Positions 50,187 through 57,829 of a stretch of 64,000 nt of DNA are shown one piece after another; the stretch's first letter is position 1; each line of letters opens with the position of its first letter. Source of the DNA: Planctomycetota bacterium (lineage in GTDB: Bacteria; Planctomycetota; PUPC01; DSUN01); assembly GCA_035384565.1 (NCBI GenBank), contig DAOOIT010000028.1, forward strand, positions 9,312-73,311, read 5' to 3'. The translations under genes and the position numbers were made by a program. Under the pieces are notes generated by a model. The model saw nothing but the letters and a program-made list of their open reading frames with translations. It did not search any database and was not told the DNA's origin.

Positions 50187-53066
50187 ATGCGGCATGGCGT
50201 CCCCCTCCTGGCTGTCTTGTGGCTTGTTCAATCCTCTGCCCCGGCAGCGGCGCCGCCCGAGGTGGTCGCCGATTGGCTGGCGCAGGACGGGTTAGCGGGC
50301 GAGCAGGCGATCACGAGGGAGCGCGTGGCCGCCCTCCTCGTCCAGCTTGGCGATGCGGCGGCCGACCTGCGGAAGCAACTCGATGAGGTGGGCCTCGCCG
50401 ACCTCTCGCCCCGCGATCTCTATTTGAGGGCCTGCGAGCGCCGCCGCGAGGCCCGCCTCAAGCCCCACCTCGCCCAACTCGCCCGCATCGTGTTCACCAA
50501 GCACTACGACCTGGGCGGCTCGCACTATGCCTACACCGAAGGCCAGAGCGACGCTCAGGCCGAACGCCACTTTCGCCCGGGATCGAGCCTGTGCTTGCTC
50601 GAGATGGACGGCGCCTATGGCAAGGTGACCACGCTGCTCGACGACCCGAAGGGCGTGATCCGCGACCCCGACGTCTCCTACGACGCCGCCCGAGTCCTGT
50701 TCGCCTGGAAGAAGGACCTGAACAAGGACGACTACCACCTCTACGAGATGAACGCGTCGAGCCGCGAGGTGCGCCAGCTCACCCACGGCCTCGGCTTCGC
50801 CGACTACGAGGGCGCCTATCTCCCCTCAGGCGACATCGTGTTCAACTCCACCCGCTGCGTGCAGATCGTGGACTGCTGGTGGACCGAGGTGAGCAATCTC
50901 TACACCTGCGGCCCGAACGGCGAGCACCTGCGCCGCCTCTCCTTCGACCAGGTCCACACCAACTTCCCCACCGTCACCCACGACGGCCGGGTGATCTACA
51001 CGCGCTGGGACTACAATGACCGCGGCCAGATCTACCCCCAGGGCCTCTTCCACATGCACGCCGACGGCACGGGCCAGACCGAGCTGTACGGCAACAACTC
51101 ATGGTTCCCCACCACCATCCTCCACGCCCGGGCCATCCCCGGCACAAGCAAGTACGTGGCGATCTTCACCGGCCACCACTCGCGGCAGAAGGGCTGGCTG
51201 GGCATCGTGGACCCCCGACGCGGCCGCCAGGAGAACGCCGGCGCCCAGCTCATCGCGCCCGTCCGCGAGACCAAGGCGGTCCGCGTGGACGCCTACGGCC
51301 AGACCGGCGACCAGTGGCAATACCCCTATCCCCTCTCCGAGACGGCTTTCCTCGTCACCTTCCGCACCGAGAAGGCCCCGCACTTCGCCCTCTATTGGAT
51401 GGACGCCGACGGCCGCCGCGAGCTCCTCGCCGCCGACCCGAACATCTCGTGCAACCAGCCCATCCCGCTCCTCCCCCGCCCCGTGCCGCCCGTGAAGGCC
51501 AACGTCGTAGATTACCGCAAGGACAAGGGCTGGGTCTACCTCCAGGACATCTACGAGGGGCCGGGCCTGGCCGGCGTGCCGCGGGGCGCGATCAAGCAGC
51601 TTCGCGTCGTCGCCCTCGAGTTCCGCGCCGCGGGCATCGGCTCCAACGGCAACAGCGGCCCGGCCGGCGGCGCACTCATCTCCACCCCCGTCTCCATCCA
51701 GGGCACGTGGGACGTCAAGCGCGTGCTCGGCACCACGCCCGTGCACCCCGACGGCTCGGCCTGCTTCGTCCTCCCCGCCCGCACGCCCGTCTACTTCCAG
51801 GCCCTCGACGCCAACGGCCACGCCGTGCAGACGATGCGGAGCTGGATGAGCCTCCAGCCCGGCGAGAGCGTCTCGTGCGTCGGCTGCCACGAGAACAAGA
51901 ACACCGCACCGCCAGTGTCCCACACGAGCGCGGCGCTGTTCGCCGGCCCCCAGCCCCTCGCGCCTCCTGAATGGGGAACCGAGGGCTTCGGCTTCATCCG
52001 CCACATCCAACCCATCCTCGACAAACACTGCATCAAGTGCCACCACCTCGACGCGCCGCCGAGCTACGGCGTCCCGGCGATCTCGCGGAACGGCCGCGAC
52101 CTGCGCGCGGTCGCTTTCGACCCGAAAACGATGCGGGTGCTCACGCCCGCTGACGCCCGCTGGTGGTACACCCTCGAGGCCCCGCCCGCCAACTGGACGA
52201 AGCCCGACTTCGACCACTCGAGATGGCGGGTCGGCCCCGGCGGCTTCGGCACAGGCGTGCCCGACAGCAAGGTGCGCACCGCCTGGAAGACGGCCGACAT
52301 CTGGCTCCGCCTGCCCTTCGACCTGAAGGAGAAGCCGAAGTCCCCTGCCCTCCTCTGGCACCATGACGACGACGCCGAGGTTTACATCAACGGCCTCCTG
52401 GCCGTGCAAGCCGACCGCTTCACCACCAAGTACGAGGTCGTGCCGATCGCGCCCAGGGCGGCGGCCGCGCTCAAGATCGGGGCCAACACCCTCGCCGTGC
52501 ACTGCAAGTACGACGGCGGCGGACAATACATTGATGCCGCCCTCATCGAGGTTCTGGGCGGGGCGTATGTTGTGGGCGGGGCGTCTCCGCTCCCCGAGTC
52601 CCCCTCGGGCCCCGAACCCAGACCGTCGAACACCGAACCCCCTCCGGGCGTTACACCCGCCTTCAGCCTGCGCGGCATCCAAACGCTCGACAGCGCCAGC
52701 CGCCGGAAGTGGAGCGACTCGTATCTCGCCCTCGCCAACCGCCGCGTGGCCGACTGGATCAACGTTCAGAGCGAGCCCTCGATGCTCCCGCCCTACAAGG
52801 CCGGCGCGGGCAAGAGCAAACTCGTCGCTATGCTCGTCGAGGGCCACAACGGCGTCAAGCTCACCCCCGCCGAGCTCCACCGCATCGCCACCTGGATTGA
52901 CCTCCTCGTCCCCTATTGCTCCGATTACACCGAGGCGATGGACGACAAGGGCGTGCCCGTTTACGAGCGCTACCTCGCCAAGCGTCGCGCTTGGGAGGCC
53001 CAAGAGGCCGCGAACATCGCCGAGATGCTCGCCCAGCCTCTCCACCGAGGCGCCACAGTGCCATGA
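50187..53066 (+). CDS. Exported PD40-propeller protein with CxxCH sites (HZS-alpha-like) and inserted beta-sandwich
   Basis: 959 aa. The signal peptide MRHGVPLLAVLWLVQSSAPA is followed by a WD40/PD40-like propeller (VSYDAARVLFAWKKDLNKDD, YLPSGDIVFNSTRCVQIVDC, PTVTHDGRVIYTRWDYNDRG) and the region common to hydrazine synthase alpha-like proteins (HPDGSACFVLPARTPVYFQA). SCVGCHENK (Cys564, Cys567, His568) and HCIKCHHLD (Cys615, Cys618, His619) are potential c-type heme sites. About residues 655-790 are a PA14/galactose-binding-like insert (WWYTLEAPPANWTKPDFDHS, LLWHHDDDAEVYINGLLAVQ) that separates the second heme site from the C-terminal cytochrome-like helices. A repeat-derived Pro-rich linker follows (about 795-830). 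Not hydrazine synthase itself: no partner subunits are present. Confidence 0.75.
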   Translation: MRHGVPLLAVLWLVQSSAPAAAPPEVVADWLAQDGLAGEQAITRERVAALLVQLGDAAADLRKQLDEVGLADLSPRDLYLRACERRREARLKPHLAQLARIVFTKHYDLGGSHYAYTEGQSDAQAERHFRPGSSLCLLEMDGAYGKVTTLLDDPKGVIRDPDVSYDAARVLFAWKKDLNKDDYHLYEMNASSREVRQLTHGLGFADYEGAYLPSGDIVFNSTRCVQIVDCWWTEVSNLYTCGPNGEHLRRLSFDQVHTNFPTVTHDGRVIYTRWDYNDRGQIYPQGLFHMHADGTGQTELYGNNSWFPTTILHARAIPGTSKYVAIFTGHHSRQKGWLGIVDPRRGRQENAGAQLIAPVRETKAVRVDAYGQTGDQWQYPYPLSETAFLVTFRTEKAPHFALYWMDADGRRELLAADPNISCNQPIPLLPRPVPPVKANVVDYRKDKGWVYLQDIYEGPGLAGVPRGAIKQLRVVALEFRAAGIGSNGNSGPAGGALISTPVSIQGTWDVKRVLGTTPVHPDGSACFVLPARTPVYFQALDANGHAVQTMRSWMSLQPGESVSCVGCHENKNTAPPVSHTSAALFAGPQPLAPPEWGTEGFGFIRHIQPILDKHCIKCHHLDAPPSYGVPAISRNGRDLRAVAFDPKTMRVLTPADARWWYTLEAPPANWTKPDFDHSRWRVGPGGFGTGVPDSKVRTAWKTADIWLRLPFDLKEKPKSPALLWHHDDDAEVYINGLLAVQADRFTTKYEVVPIAPRAAAALKIGANTLAVHCKYDGGGQYIDAALIEVLGGAYVVGGASPLPESPSGPEPRPSNTEPPPGVTPAFSLRGIQTLDSASRRKWSDSYLALANRRVADWINVQSEPSMLPPYKAGAGKSKLVAMLVEGHNGVKLTPAELHRIATWIDLLVPYCSDYTEAMDDKGVPVYERYLAKRRAWEAQEAANIAEMLAQPLHRGATVP
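52571..52585. repeat. TGTGGGCGGGGCGTC word, copy 2 (within a gene)
   Basis: Identical 15-mer to 39558-39572. It is part of a low-complexity, Pro-rich segment that links the inserted beta-sandwich to the C-terminal helices. Confidence 0.5.
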
Positions 53067-54142
53067 ACGGCCGCCAGCGGTTCCTGAAGATCGCCCGTGG
53101 GGAGCTCAGGGGCGAGCTGTTCCTGCCCTGCGACCTCAACTATTCGTGGTTCATGGACGAGACGCTCGAGCGCTGGCGCCGCGAGGGCCTGCCGCCGGGG
53201 GCCGACCCGCGGGAGTTCTTCGGCCTCGACCGCGTGGCCTTCGCCGGCGGCTCACCCTACTCGGTGGTGCCGCCCTTCGAGCCCCGCGTGCTTGCCGACG
53301 AGGGCGACACCCAGGTCGTCCGCGACGAACTGGGCATCACGAAGCGCGTCTGGAAGCACCACGCCGCCTCCAACATGCCGCAGTGGCTCGACTTCCCCAT
53401 CAAGTCGCGCCGCGATTGGGAGGCGTTCCGCGAGCGCCTCGACCCGCGCTCGCCCGAACGCTGGCCGAGGGACTGGGCGCGCGCCGAACGCGAGTGGACG
53501 AGCCGCGACTACCCGCTGGGTCTCGGCCCCGGCAGCTTCTTCGGCCACACCCTCCAGCGTTGGTGCGGCACCGAGAACCTCTGCCTGCTCTTCTACGACG
53601 ACCCGCGCCTGGTCCACGACATGCTCGACCACCTCGAATGGTTCTTCCTCGAACTCGTGAAGGGCTACGTGGCGCACGTGCCGTTCGACTTCGCTTCGTT
53701 CGGCGAGGACATCGCCTTCAAGGGCCGCTCGTTCATCTCGCCCGGGCTCTTTCGCGAGTTTCTCCAGCCGCGCTACGTCCGCATCTGCCAGGCTCTGCGG
53801 GCCAGCGGCATCGAGACGATTTTCGTGGACAGCGATGGCTTCATTGACGAACTCATCCCCCTGTGGCTCGAAGTGGGCATCAACGGCTTCTCGCCGCTCG
53901 AGGTGGCCGCGGGCGAGGACGCCCTTGCGCTCAAGCGGCGCTACGGCCGCAACATCGTCCTCGCCGGCAACCTGGACAAGCGTGCCCTCACCCGAGGCAA
54001 GGCAGCCATTGAGCGCGAGGCCGCCAAGGCCCACCGCCTGCTCGACCTCGGCGGCTACTTCCCCGCGGTGGACCACTCGGTGCCGCCCGACGTGCCGCTC
54101 GACAGCTTCGTCCACCTCCTCCGCGCCCTGCGCGGCGCTTGA
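53063..54142 (+). CDS. Uroporphyrinogen decarboxylase (URO-D) family protein
   Basis: 359 aa, ATG overlapping the previous stop (ATGA). N-terminal MNGRQRFLKIARGELRGELF, then LGPGSFFGHTLQRWCGTENL, SFGEDIAFKGRSFISPGLFR, IETIFVDSDGFIDELIPLWL, INGFSPLEVAAGEDALALKR and IVLAGNLDKRALTRGKAAIE follow the URO-D/cobalamin-methyltransferase-like TIM barrel. It is not a housekeeping HemE: the N-terminal substrate Arg motif (LMRQAGRY) is missing. Members of this branch are common in Planctomycetota and PVC genomes next to sugar-related genes, with unknown reactions, possibly methyl transfer. Coupled to the HZS-alpha-like protein. Confidence 0.8.
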   Translation: MNGRQRFLKIARGELRGELFLPCDLNYSWFMDETLERWRREGLPPGADPREFFGLDRVAFAGGSPYSVVPPFEPRVLADEGDTQVVRDELGITKRVWKHHAASNMPQWLDFPIKSRRDWEAFRERLDPRSPERWPRDWARAEREWTSRDYPLGLGPGSFFGHTLQRWCGTENLCLLFYDDPRLVHDMLDHLEWFFLELVKGYVAHVPFDFASFGEDIAFKGRSFISPGLFREFLQPRYVRICQALRASGIETIFVDSDGFIDELIPLWLEVGINGFSPLEVAAGEDALALKRRYGRNIVLAGNLDKRALTRGKAAIEREAAKAHRLLDLGGYFPAVDHSVPPDVPLDSFVHLLRALRGA

Positions 54143-54204
54143 CGCTCCCGGCGCCAGGCCATAGAATCGGTGCCATGGTGCATAGGACCGTGCCGGGGCT
54201 TGTG

Positions 54205-54240
54205 TCCTATCAGTCCTATCGGTCCTGTCTGTCCTATCCG
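54205..54240. repeat. Four 9-bp tandem units (TCCTATCNG)
   Basis: TCCTATCAG, TCCTATCGG, TCCTGTCTG, TCCTATCCG, back to back in the spacer before the GH-like gene. A related TAGGACC word lies at 54183-54189, and two similar units are in the hairpin at 10493-10553. Confidence 0.7.
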
Positions 54241-54279
54241 TAATCTGGCATGACCCTCTCTCCTTGAAGGAGAATGCCC

Positions 54280-55650
54280 ATGCTCCCCCTGATGCTCTCC
54301 CTGATGGCCGCCACGCCTGCCGAGCCGATCCGGCTCCACCCCGACAACCCCCACTATCTCCTCTGGCGCGGCAAGCCCGCGGTGCTCATCACCTCGGGCG
54401 AACACTACGGGGCCGTGCTGAATCAGGACTTCGACTACGTGCCGTACCTCGATGAACTTCAGCGCGGCGGCTTGAACCTCACGCGCACCTTCAGCGGCGT
54501 CTACTGCGAGGGGCCTGGCTCGTTCAAGATCAAGGGCAACCCTCTCGCCCCCGCCAAAGACCGCCTCATCTGCCCCTGGGCTCGCTCCGATACGCCTGGC
54601 TATGCCAACGGGGGCAACAAGTTCGACCTCACGAGGTTCGACCCCGCCTACTTCGCCCGCCTGAAGGACTTCGTGGCCCAGGCCGCCCGGCGCGGCGTCG
54701 TGGTCGAATACGTCCTCTTCTGCCCGTTCTACGAGGACGAGATGTGGAACCTCAGCCCGATGAACGCCAGGAACAACGTCAACGGCATCGGGGCCATTCA
54801 TCGCAACGAAGTCCACACCCTCAAACACAGGGACCTGCTCGCCGTCCAAGAGGCCTTCGTGCGGAAGGCCGTGGCCGAGCTGCGCGACGCCGATAACCTC
54901 TACTACGAAATCTGCAACGAGCCCTATTTCGGCGGCTGCACCATCGAGTGGCAGCACCGCATCGCCGACGTGATTGTCGAGGCGGAGAAGGACTTCCCCC
55001 ACAAGCACCTGATCGCGCAGAACATCGCCAACGGGAAGGCCCAGATCGAGAAGCCCCACCCCGCCGTCAGCATCTTCAACTTCCACTACGCCACCCCGCC
55101 CGACACCGTGGCGATGAACTGGGGCCTCCACAAGGTGATTGCGGACGACGAGACCGGCTTCAAGGGCAGCGGCGACACGGTGTATCGCGGCGAGGGCTGG
55201 GACTTCCTCCTCGCGGGCGGCGCCATTTACTCGAATCTCGACTACTCGTTCACCCCCGACGCCGAAGCCGGCACCGCCAAGCCCGACGCTCCGGGCGGTG
55301 GCGGCGCCACGCTGCGCAAGCAACTCCGCATCCTCAAGGACTTCATTGAAAGCTTTGATTTCATCAGGATGGCGCCCGACAACAGCGTCATCCGGGGCGG
55401 CGTGCCGGAGAAGGCCACGGCCCGTGCCCTCGTCGAGAAGGGCAGGGCCTACGCCGTCTACGTGCGTGGCGGCGCCCAGGCCGCCCTCGTCCTCGACCTC
55501 CCCGCCGGCAGCTACAAGGCCGAATGGGTGAACACCAGGACGGGCGCCATCGAGAAGCCCGAGGTATTCCAGCACGCGGGCGGCACCAAGACCCTCGCCT
55601 CGCCCCCCTACACCGAGGACATCGCGCTGCGGGTCAAGAGGGCGGAATGA
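54280..55650 (+). CDS. Exported glycoside hydrolase-like protein (cellulase-type TIM barrel)
   Basis: 456 aa. The second of two in-frame ATGs is chosen (GAAGGAG seven bases upstream), giving signal peptide MLPLMLSLMAATPAE. TIM-barrel features: PAVLITSGEHYGAVLNQDFD, LQRGGLNLTRTFSGVY, GVVVEYVLFCPFYEDEMWNL, then NLYYEICNEPYFGGCTIEWQ (N-E-P motif, probable acid/base Glu at strand 4), VSIFNFHYATPP and KVIADDETGFKGSGDTVYRG (possible nucleophile Glu at strand 7). A small C-terminal beta domain ends the protein (ALVLDLPAGSYKAEWVNTRT). It matches clan GH-A style enzymes such as GH5/GH140-like; exact family uncertain. Likely hydrolyses an extracellular polysaccharide. Confidence 0.78.
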   Translation: MLPLMLSLMAATPAEPIRLHPDNPHYLLWRGKPAVLITSGEHYGAVLNQDFDYVPYLDELQRGGLNLTRTFSGVYCEGPGSFKIKGNPLAPAKDRLICPWARSDTPGYANGGNKFDLTRFDPAYFARLKDFVAQAARRGVVVEYVLFCPFYEDEMWNLSPMNARNNVNGIGAIHRNEVHTLKHRDLLAVQEAFVRKAVAELRDADNLYYEICNEPYFGGCTIEWQHRIADVIVEAEKDFPHKHLIAQNIANGKAQIEKPHPAVSIFNFHYATPPDTVAMNWGLHKVIADDETGFKGSGDTVYRGEGWDFLLAGGAIYSNLDYSFTPDAEAGTAKPDAPGGGGATLRKQLRILKDFIESFDFIRMAPDNSVIRGGVPEKATARALVEKGRAYAVYVRGGAQAALVLDLPAGSYKAEWVNTRTGAIEKPEVFQHAGGTKTLASPPYTEDIALRVKRAE

Positions 55651-55651
55651 C

Positions 55652-56077
55652 ATGCGGAACAAGGGAGCCCGAAGGGGTCCGCACTCGGATGAGCGATGGG
55701 TGCTCATCCCCGAGTGTTCCATCCTGGGCCGACCGATCATCTTCGGCCTGATCCCGCTCGAAGGCTGCCCGCGGCCGGGCATGTGCTGCTACCGCGCGCG
55801 CCTGTGCGAGAAGGAGGAGCGTGATTGCTGGTTCGCACGGCCGATGGAGAGCAAGGTGATCCCCTTCGATGACGAGGCAGCCGTGAAGCTCATCCTGGCC
55901 TCTGGGCGCGCATTCGCCGGCGGCCCGGAGCCCTGCCCCCTGATCCTGGACTCCCCCCTGCCGTCCGCCCTGAAGGCACAGATCCTTCAGGAATTCCTCG
56001 AATACATAGACGAACTGGATTCTCCGGCCAACTTCGTGCCGGACGAGATCATCGCGGCCCTGAAACTGCTCGGCTGA
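55652..56077 (+). CDS. Cys-rich hypothetical protein
   Basis: 141 aa, starting one base after the GH-like gene's stop. Six or more Cys sit in a short stretch (PECSILGRPIIFGLIPLEGC, then MCCYRARLCEKEERDCW), suggesting a metal or Fe-S site. The C-terminal half is helical (AQILQEFLEYIDELDSPANF). No signal peptide. I do not recognise the family. The one-base gap implies co-transcription with the glycosidase, but the functional link is unclear. Confidence 0.55.
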   Translation: MRNKGARRGPHSDERWVLIPECSILGRPIIFGLIPLEGCPRPGMCCYRARLCEKEERDCWFARPMESKVIPFDDEAAVKLILASGRAFAGGPEPCPLILDSPLPSALKAQILQEFLEYIDELDSPANFVPDEIIAALKLLG

Positions 56078-56087
56078 CGACTCGGCC

Positions 56088-56534
56088 TTAGGTCCTTGCG
56101 GCATCGGACAGGCAGATGACCTCGATGCCGTCGGACCCGGTGACCGCGGTGTCGTTCGTCAGAATCACGGTGCAGCCCGTGAGCCGTGCCGTTGCCACAT
56201 GTATGGCGTCGGGGAGACGCAAGCCATGGGCGGCGCGTTGCTTGGCAGCCTCAACAAGGACATCGAGAGTGACGGGGCTGATACTGAGTCCTGCCCGATC
56301 AGCGACGGCGCGCCGACAGCTCGCAACGGCCCCCTGATCACGCTCGCGGAACGGCTTGACCAGGAGTTCGGCAAGGGTCAACTGACTGGTTACACAGCGC
56401 ACATCGCCAGCCTCGATGGCCGTGAACAACGCTCGCAGCGCTGCCTCAAAGGCAGGAAACGCGTTCAGCGCGTAGATGAAGACATTGGCGTCGAGGTAGG
56501 TCTGCCGCCCCTGAAGAGCGTCTAGGATTCCCAT
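56088..56534 (-). CDS. PIN-domain toxin (VapC-like)
   Basis: 148 aa. QTYLDANVFIYALNAFPAFE (first Asp), TSQLTLAELLVKPFRERDQG (Glu), HGLRLPDAIHVATARLTGCT (Asp) and VILTNDTAVT (Asp) provide the PIN active site. It is encoded after, and overlaps by 13 bases, a Phd/YefM-type antitoxin, a Phd-PIN arrangement found in many bacteria. Probably an RNase. Confidence 0.87.
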   Translation of the reverse strand: MGILDALQGRQTYLDANVFIYALNAFPAFEAALRALFTAIEAGDVRCVTSQLTLAELLVKPFRERDQGAVASCRRAVADRAGLSISPVTLDVLVEAAKQRAAHGLRLPDAIHVATARLTGCTVILTNDTAVTGSDGIEVICLSDAART

Positions 56535-56812
56535 GCATCCCGCTCCCGGCGCAGGTACGCATCGGCCTCCTCGGGTGAGGCGAACTGGCCGCGGGTGGAC
56601 CCGATGAGGCTGGTGAGCGCAGGCAGCGCATCGGGACCCTCGTTGGCCCCAGCCTGACCGGCGCGCGAGCCAGCACGGCGCTTCAGGGGCACGATCTGGG
56701 CCACGGGCTTGTCGTTCTCGCTGAGGACCACGTGGACGCCCGCGACCGCCCGATGGACCAGCTCCTTCAGGTGTGCCTGGGCATCGTTGAGGTCCACCGT
56801 TTCCGTCTTCAT
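56522..56812 (-). CDS. Phd/YefM-type antitoxin
   Basis: 96 aa from ATG 56812 (GAGGGT seven bases upstream). MKTETVDLNDAQAHLKELVH and VHVVLSENDKPVAQIVPLKR are the Phd/YefM DNA-binding fold. The acidic C-terminal tail (QFASPEEADAYLRRERDAWE) should occupy the PIN toxin's active site. It overlaps the toxin gene and likely autoregulates the promoter at 56881-56908. Confidence 0.86.
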   Translation of the reverse strand: MKTETVDLNDAQAHLKELVHRAVAGVHVVLSENDKPVAQIVPLKRRAGSRAGQAGANEGPDALPALTSLIGSTRGQFASPEEADAYLRRERDAWES

Positions 56813-56880
56813 GTCGTGACCCTCGGCTGTCCTCTGCCGGCTACCGCCTTCCGCACACCATCTTGCGGCCACCCACACCA

Positions 56881-56908
56881 AGTATATCCCCACAAGGAGG
56901 AAATGCAA
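56881..56908 (-). promoter_or_regulatory. Promoter of the Phd-PIN pair
   Basis: On the minus strand: TTGCAT (56908-56903), 16 bases, TATACT (56886-56881), about 68 bases before the antitoxin ATG. Confidence 0.5.
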
Positions 56909-56923
56909 GCGTTGAGCTGATCG

Positions 56924-57664
56924 CTAACCCACCTCGGCGCAGGCGTTGGCATCGAACGGGTTGGTGCGCAGGGCGAGCGAGAAGAGGTAGGGATAGCTGC
57001 CCTTCAGGTGCCTCATGTAGTCGAGCCACTCGGCGATGAGCAGGCCGTAGGCGCGCCTCATGTCGCCCGCAATGTGCGCGGCGTCGGTCTCGGCGAGATG
57101 GGCCGCGTCGTGGCGGCAGGACAACTCCTCGGCCAGATGGGTCACGGCCCACAACAGGTCGGTGAAGGTGCCGTGCTCGAGCAGGTTGGGGTTCTGGAGC
57201 AGGCCGAGCAGGAAGGTGCGCTCGCGCGTCAGAAACGCCTTGAGCGCCTCCAGGTCGCCCCGCCCGCAGTCCATCTTGAAATCGTAGCTGCGGAATTGCG
57301 CGCGCGCCTTCCGGAAATCGTCGTTCGACCACTCGGGCGTGATGACCAGCCCGCAGACCACGCGCCCGGACTCGGCGTCGAAGGCCGACAGGTCCTTGAG
57401 CAGCTTCGTCCCCACCTCGCTGAAGAACGCCCCGATCACCATGTTCATCTTCTGAAGCAGCGAACGCTTCTCGTGGGCGTTGAGCACGGCGTGGAGGATC
57501 AGGGTGACGATGAGCACGTCGAGCGGCAGGAAAGCGATGTCGCCGACGAGGTAGATGAGGATGTGATGCAGATCGCGGAAGAACAGCCAGTGAATCGTAT
57601 AGAGCACCACGGAGAGCAGGACGAGCGCCACGCCCAGCTTCACCCGCCAGTTGAGCTTCTTCAT
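56924..57664 (-). CDS. Two-helix membrane protein of unknown function
   Basis: 246 aa from ATG 57664 (GAGAGG seven bases upstream). Two hydrophobic helices (VALVLLSVVLYTIHWLFF and FLPLDVLIVTLILHAVL) near the N terminus are followed by a soluble helical domain of about 170 residues (LLQKMNMVIGAFFSEVGTKL, DLEALKAFLTRERTFLLGLL, LLWAVTHLAEELSCRHDAAH, RRAYGLLIAEWLDYMRHLKG). I recall similar conserved membrane proteins from metagenomic bacteria but can assign no function. Confidence 0.65.
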   Translation of the reverse strand: MKKLNWRVKLGVALVLLSVVLYTIHWLFFRDLHHILIYLVGDIAFLPLDVLIVTLILHAVLNAHEKRSLLQKMNMVIGAFFSEVGTKLLKDLSAFDAESGRVVCGLVITPEWSNDDFRKARAQFRSYDFKMDCGRGDLEALKAFLTRERTFLLGLLQNPNLLEHGTFTDLLWAVTHLAEELSCRHDAAHLAETDAAHIAGDMRRAYGLLIAEWLDYMRHLKGSYPYLFSLALRTNPFDANACAEVG

Positions 57665-57829
57665 TCGGGGCCTCTCACCGTTCCAGATTCCGCACCTCCG
57701 CACCGAGCATCAAGTGCTTCTGCCCGTATTCTAGAACGCCGCCGGTCATGACGCAATCTCTGTTTGACACCGGCGGGCCAGAGTCCTACGATGCCGTGCG
57801 GGGCGTGACCACGAACAAGGAGAGCCGCG

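Noticed and set aside
50187..53066. Hydrazine synthase alpha subunit (anammox)
   Set aside because: Only the general PD40/CxxCH architecture is shared. HZS beta/gamma and other anammox genes are absent, and the protein has an extra beta-sandwich insert.
53063..54142. Heme-biosynthesis uroporphyrinogen decarboxylase HemE
   Set aside because: The N-terminal substrate-binding Arg motif is missing, and no other heme genes are nearby.
54205..54240. CRISPR-like array
   Set aside because: Units are nine bases with no spacers, and no cas genes are present anywhere in the window.
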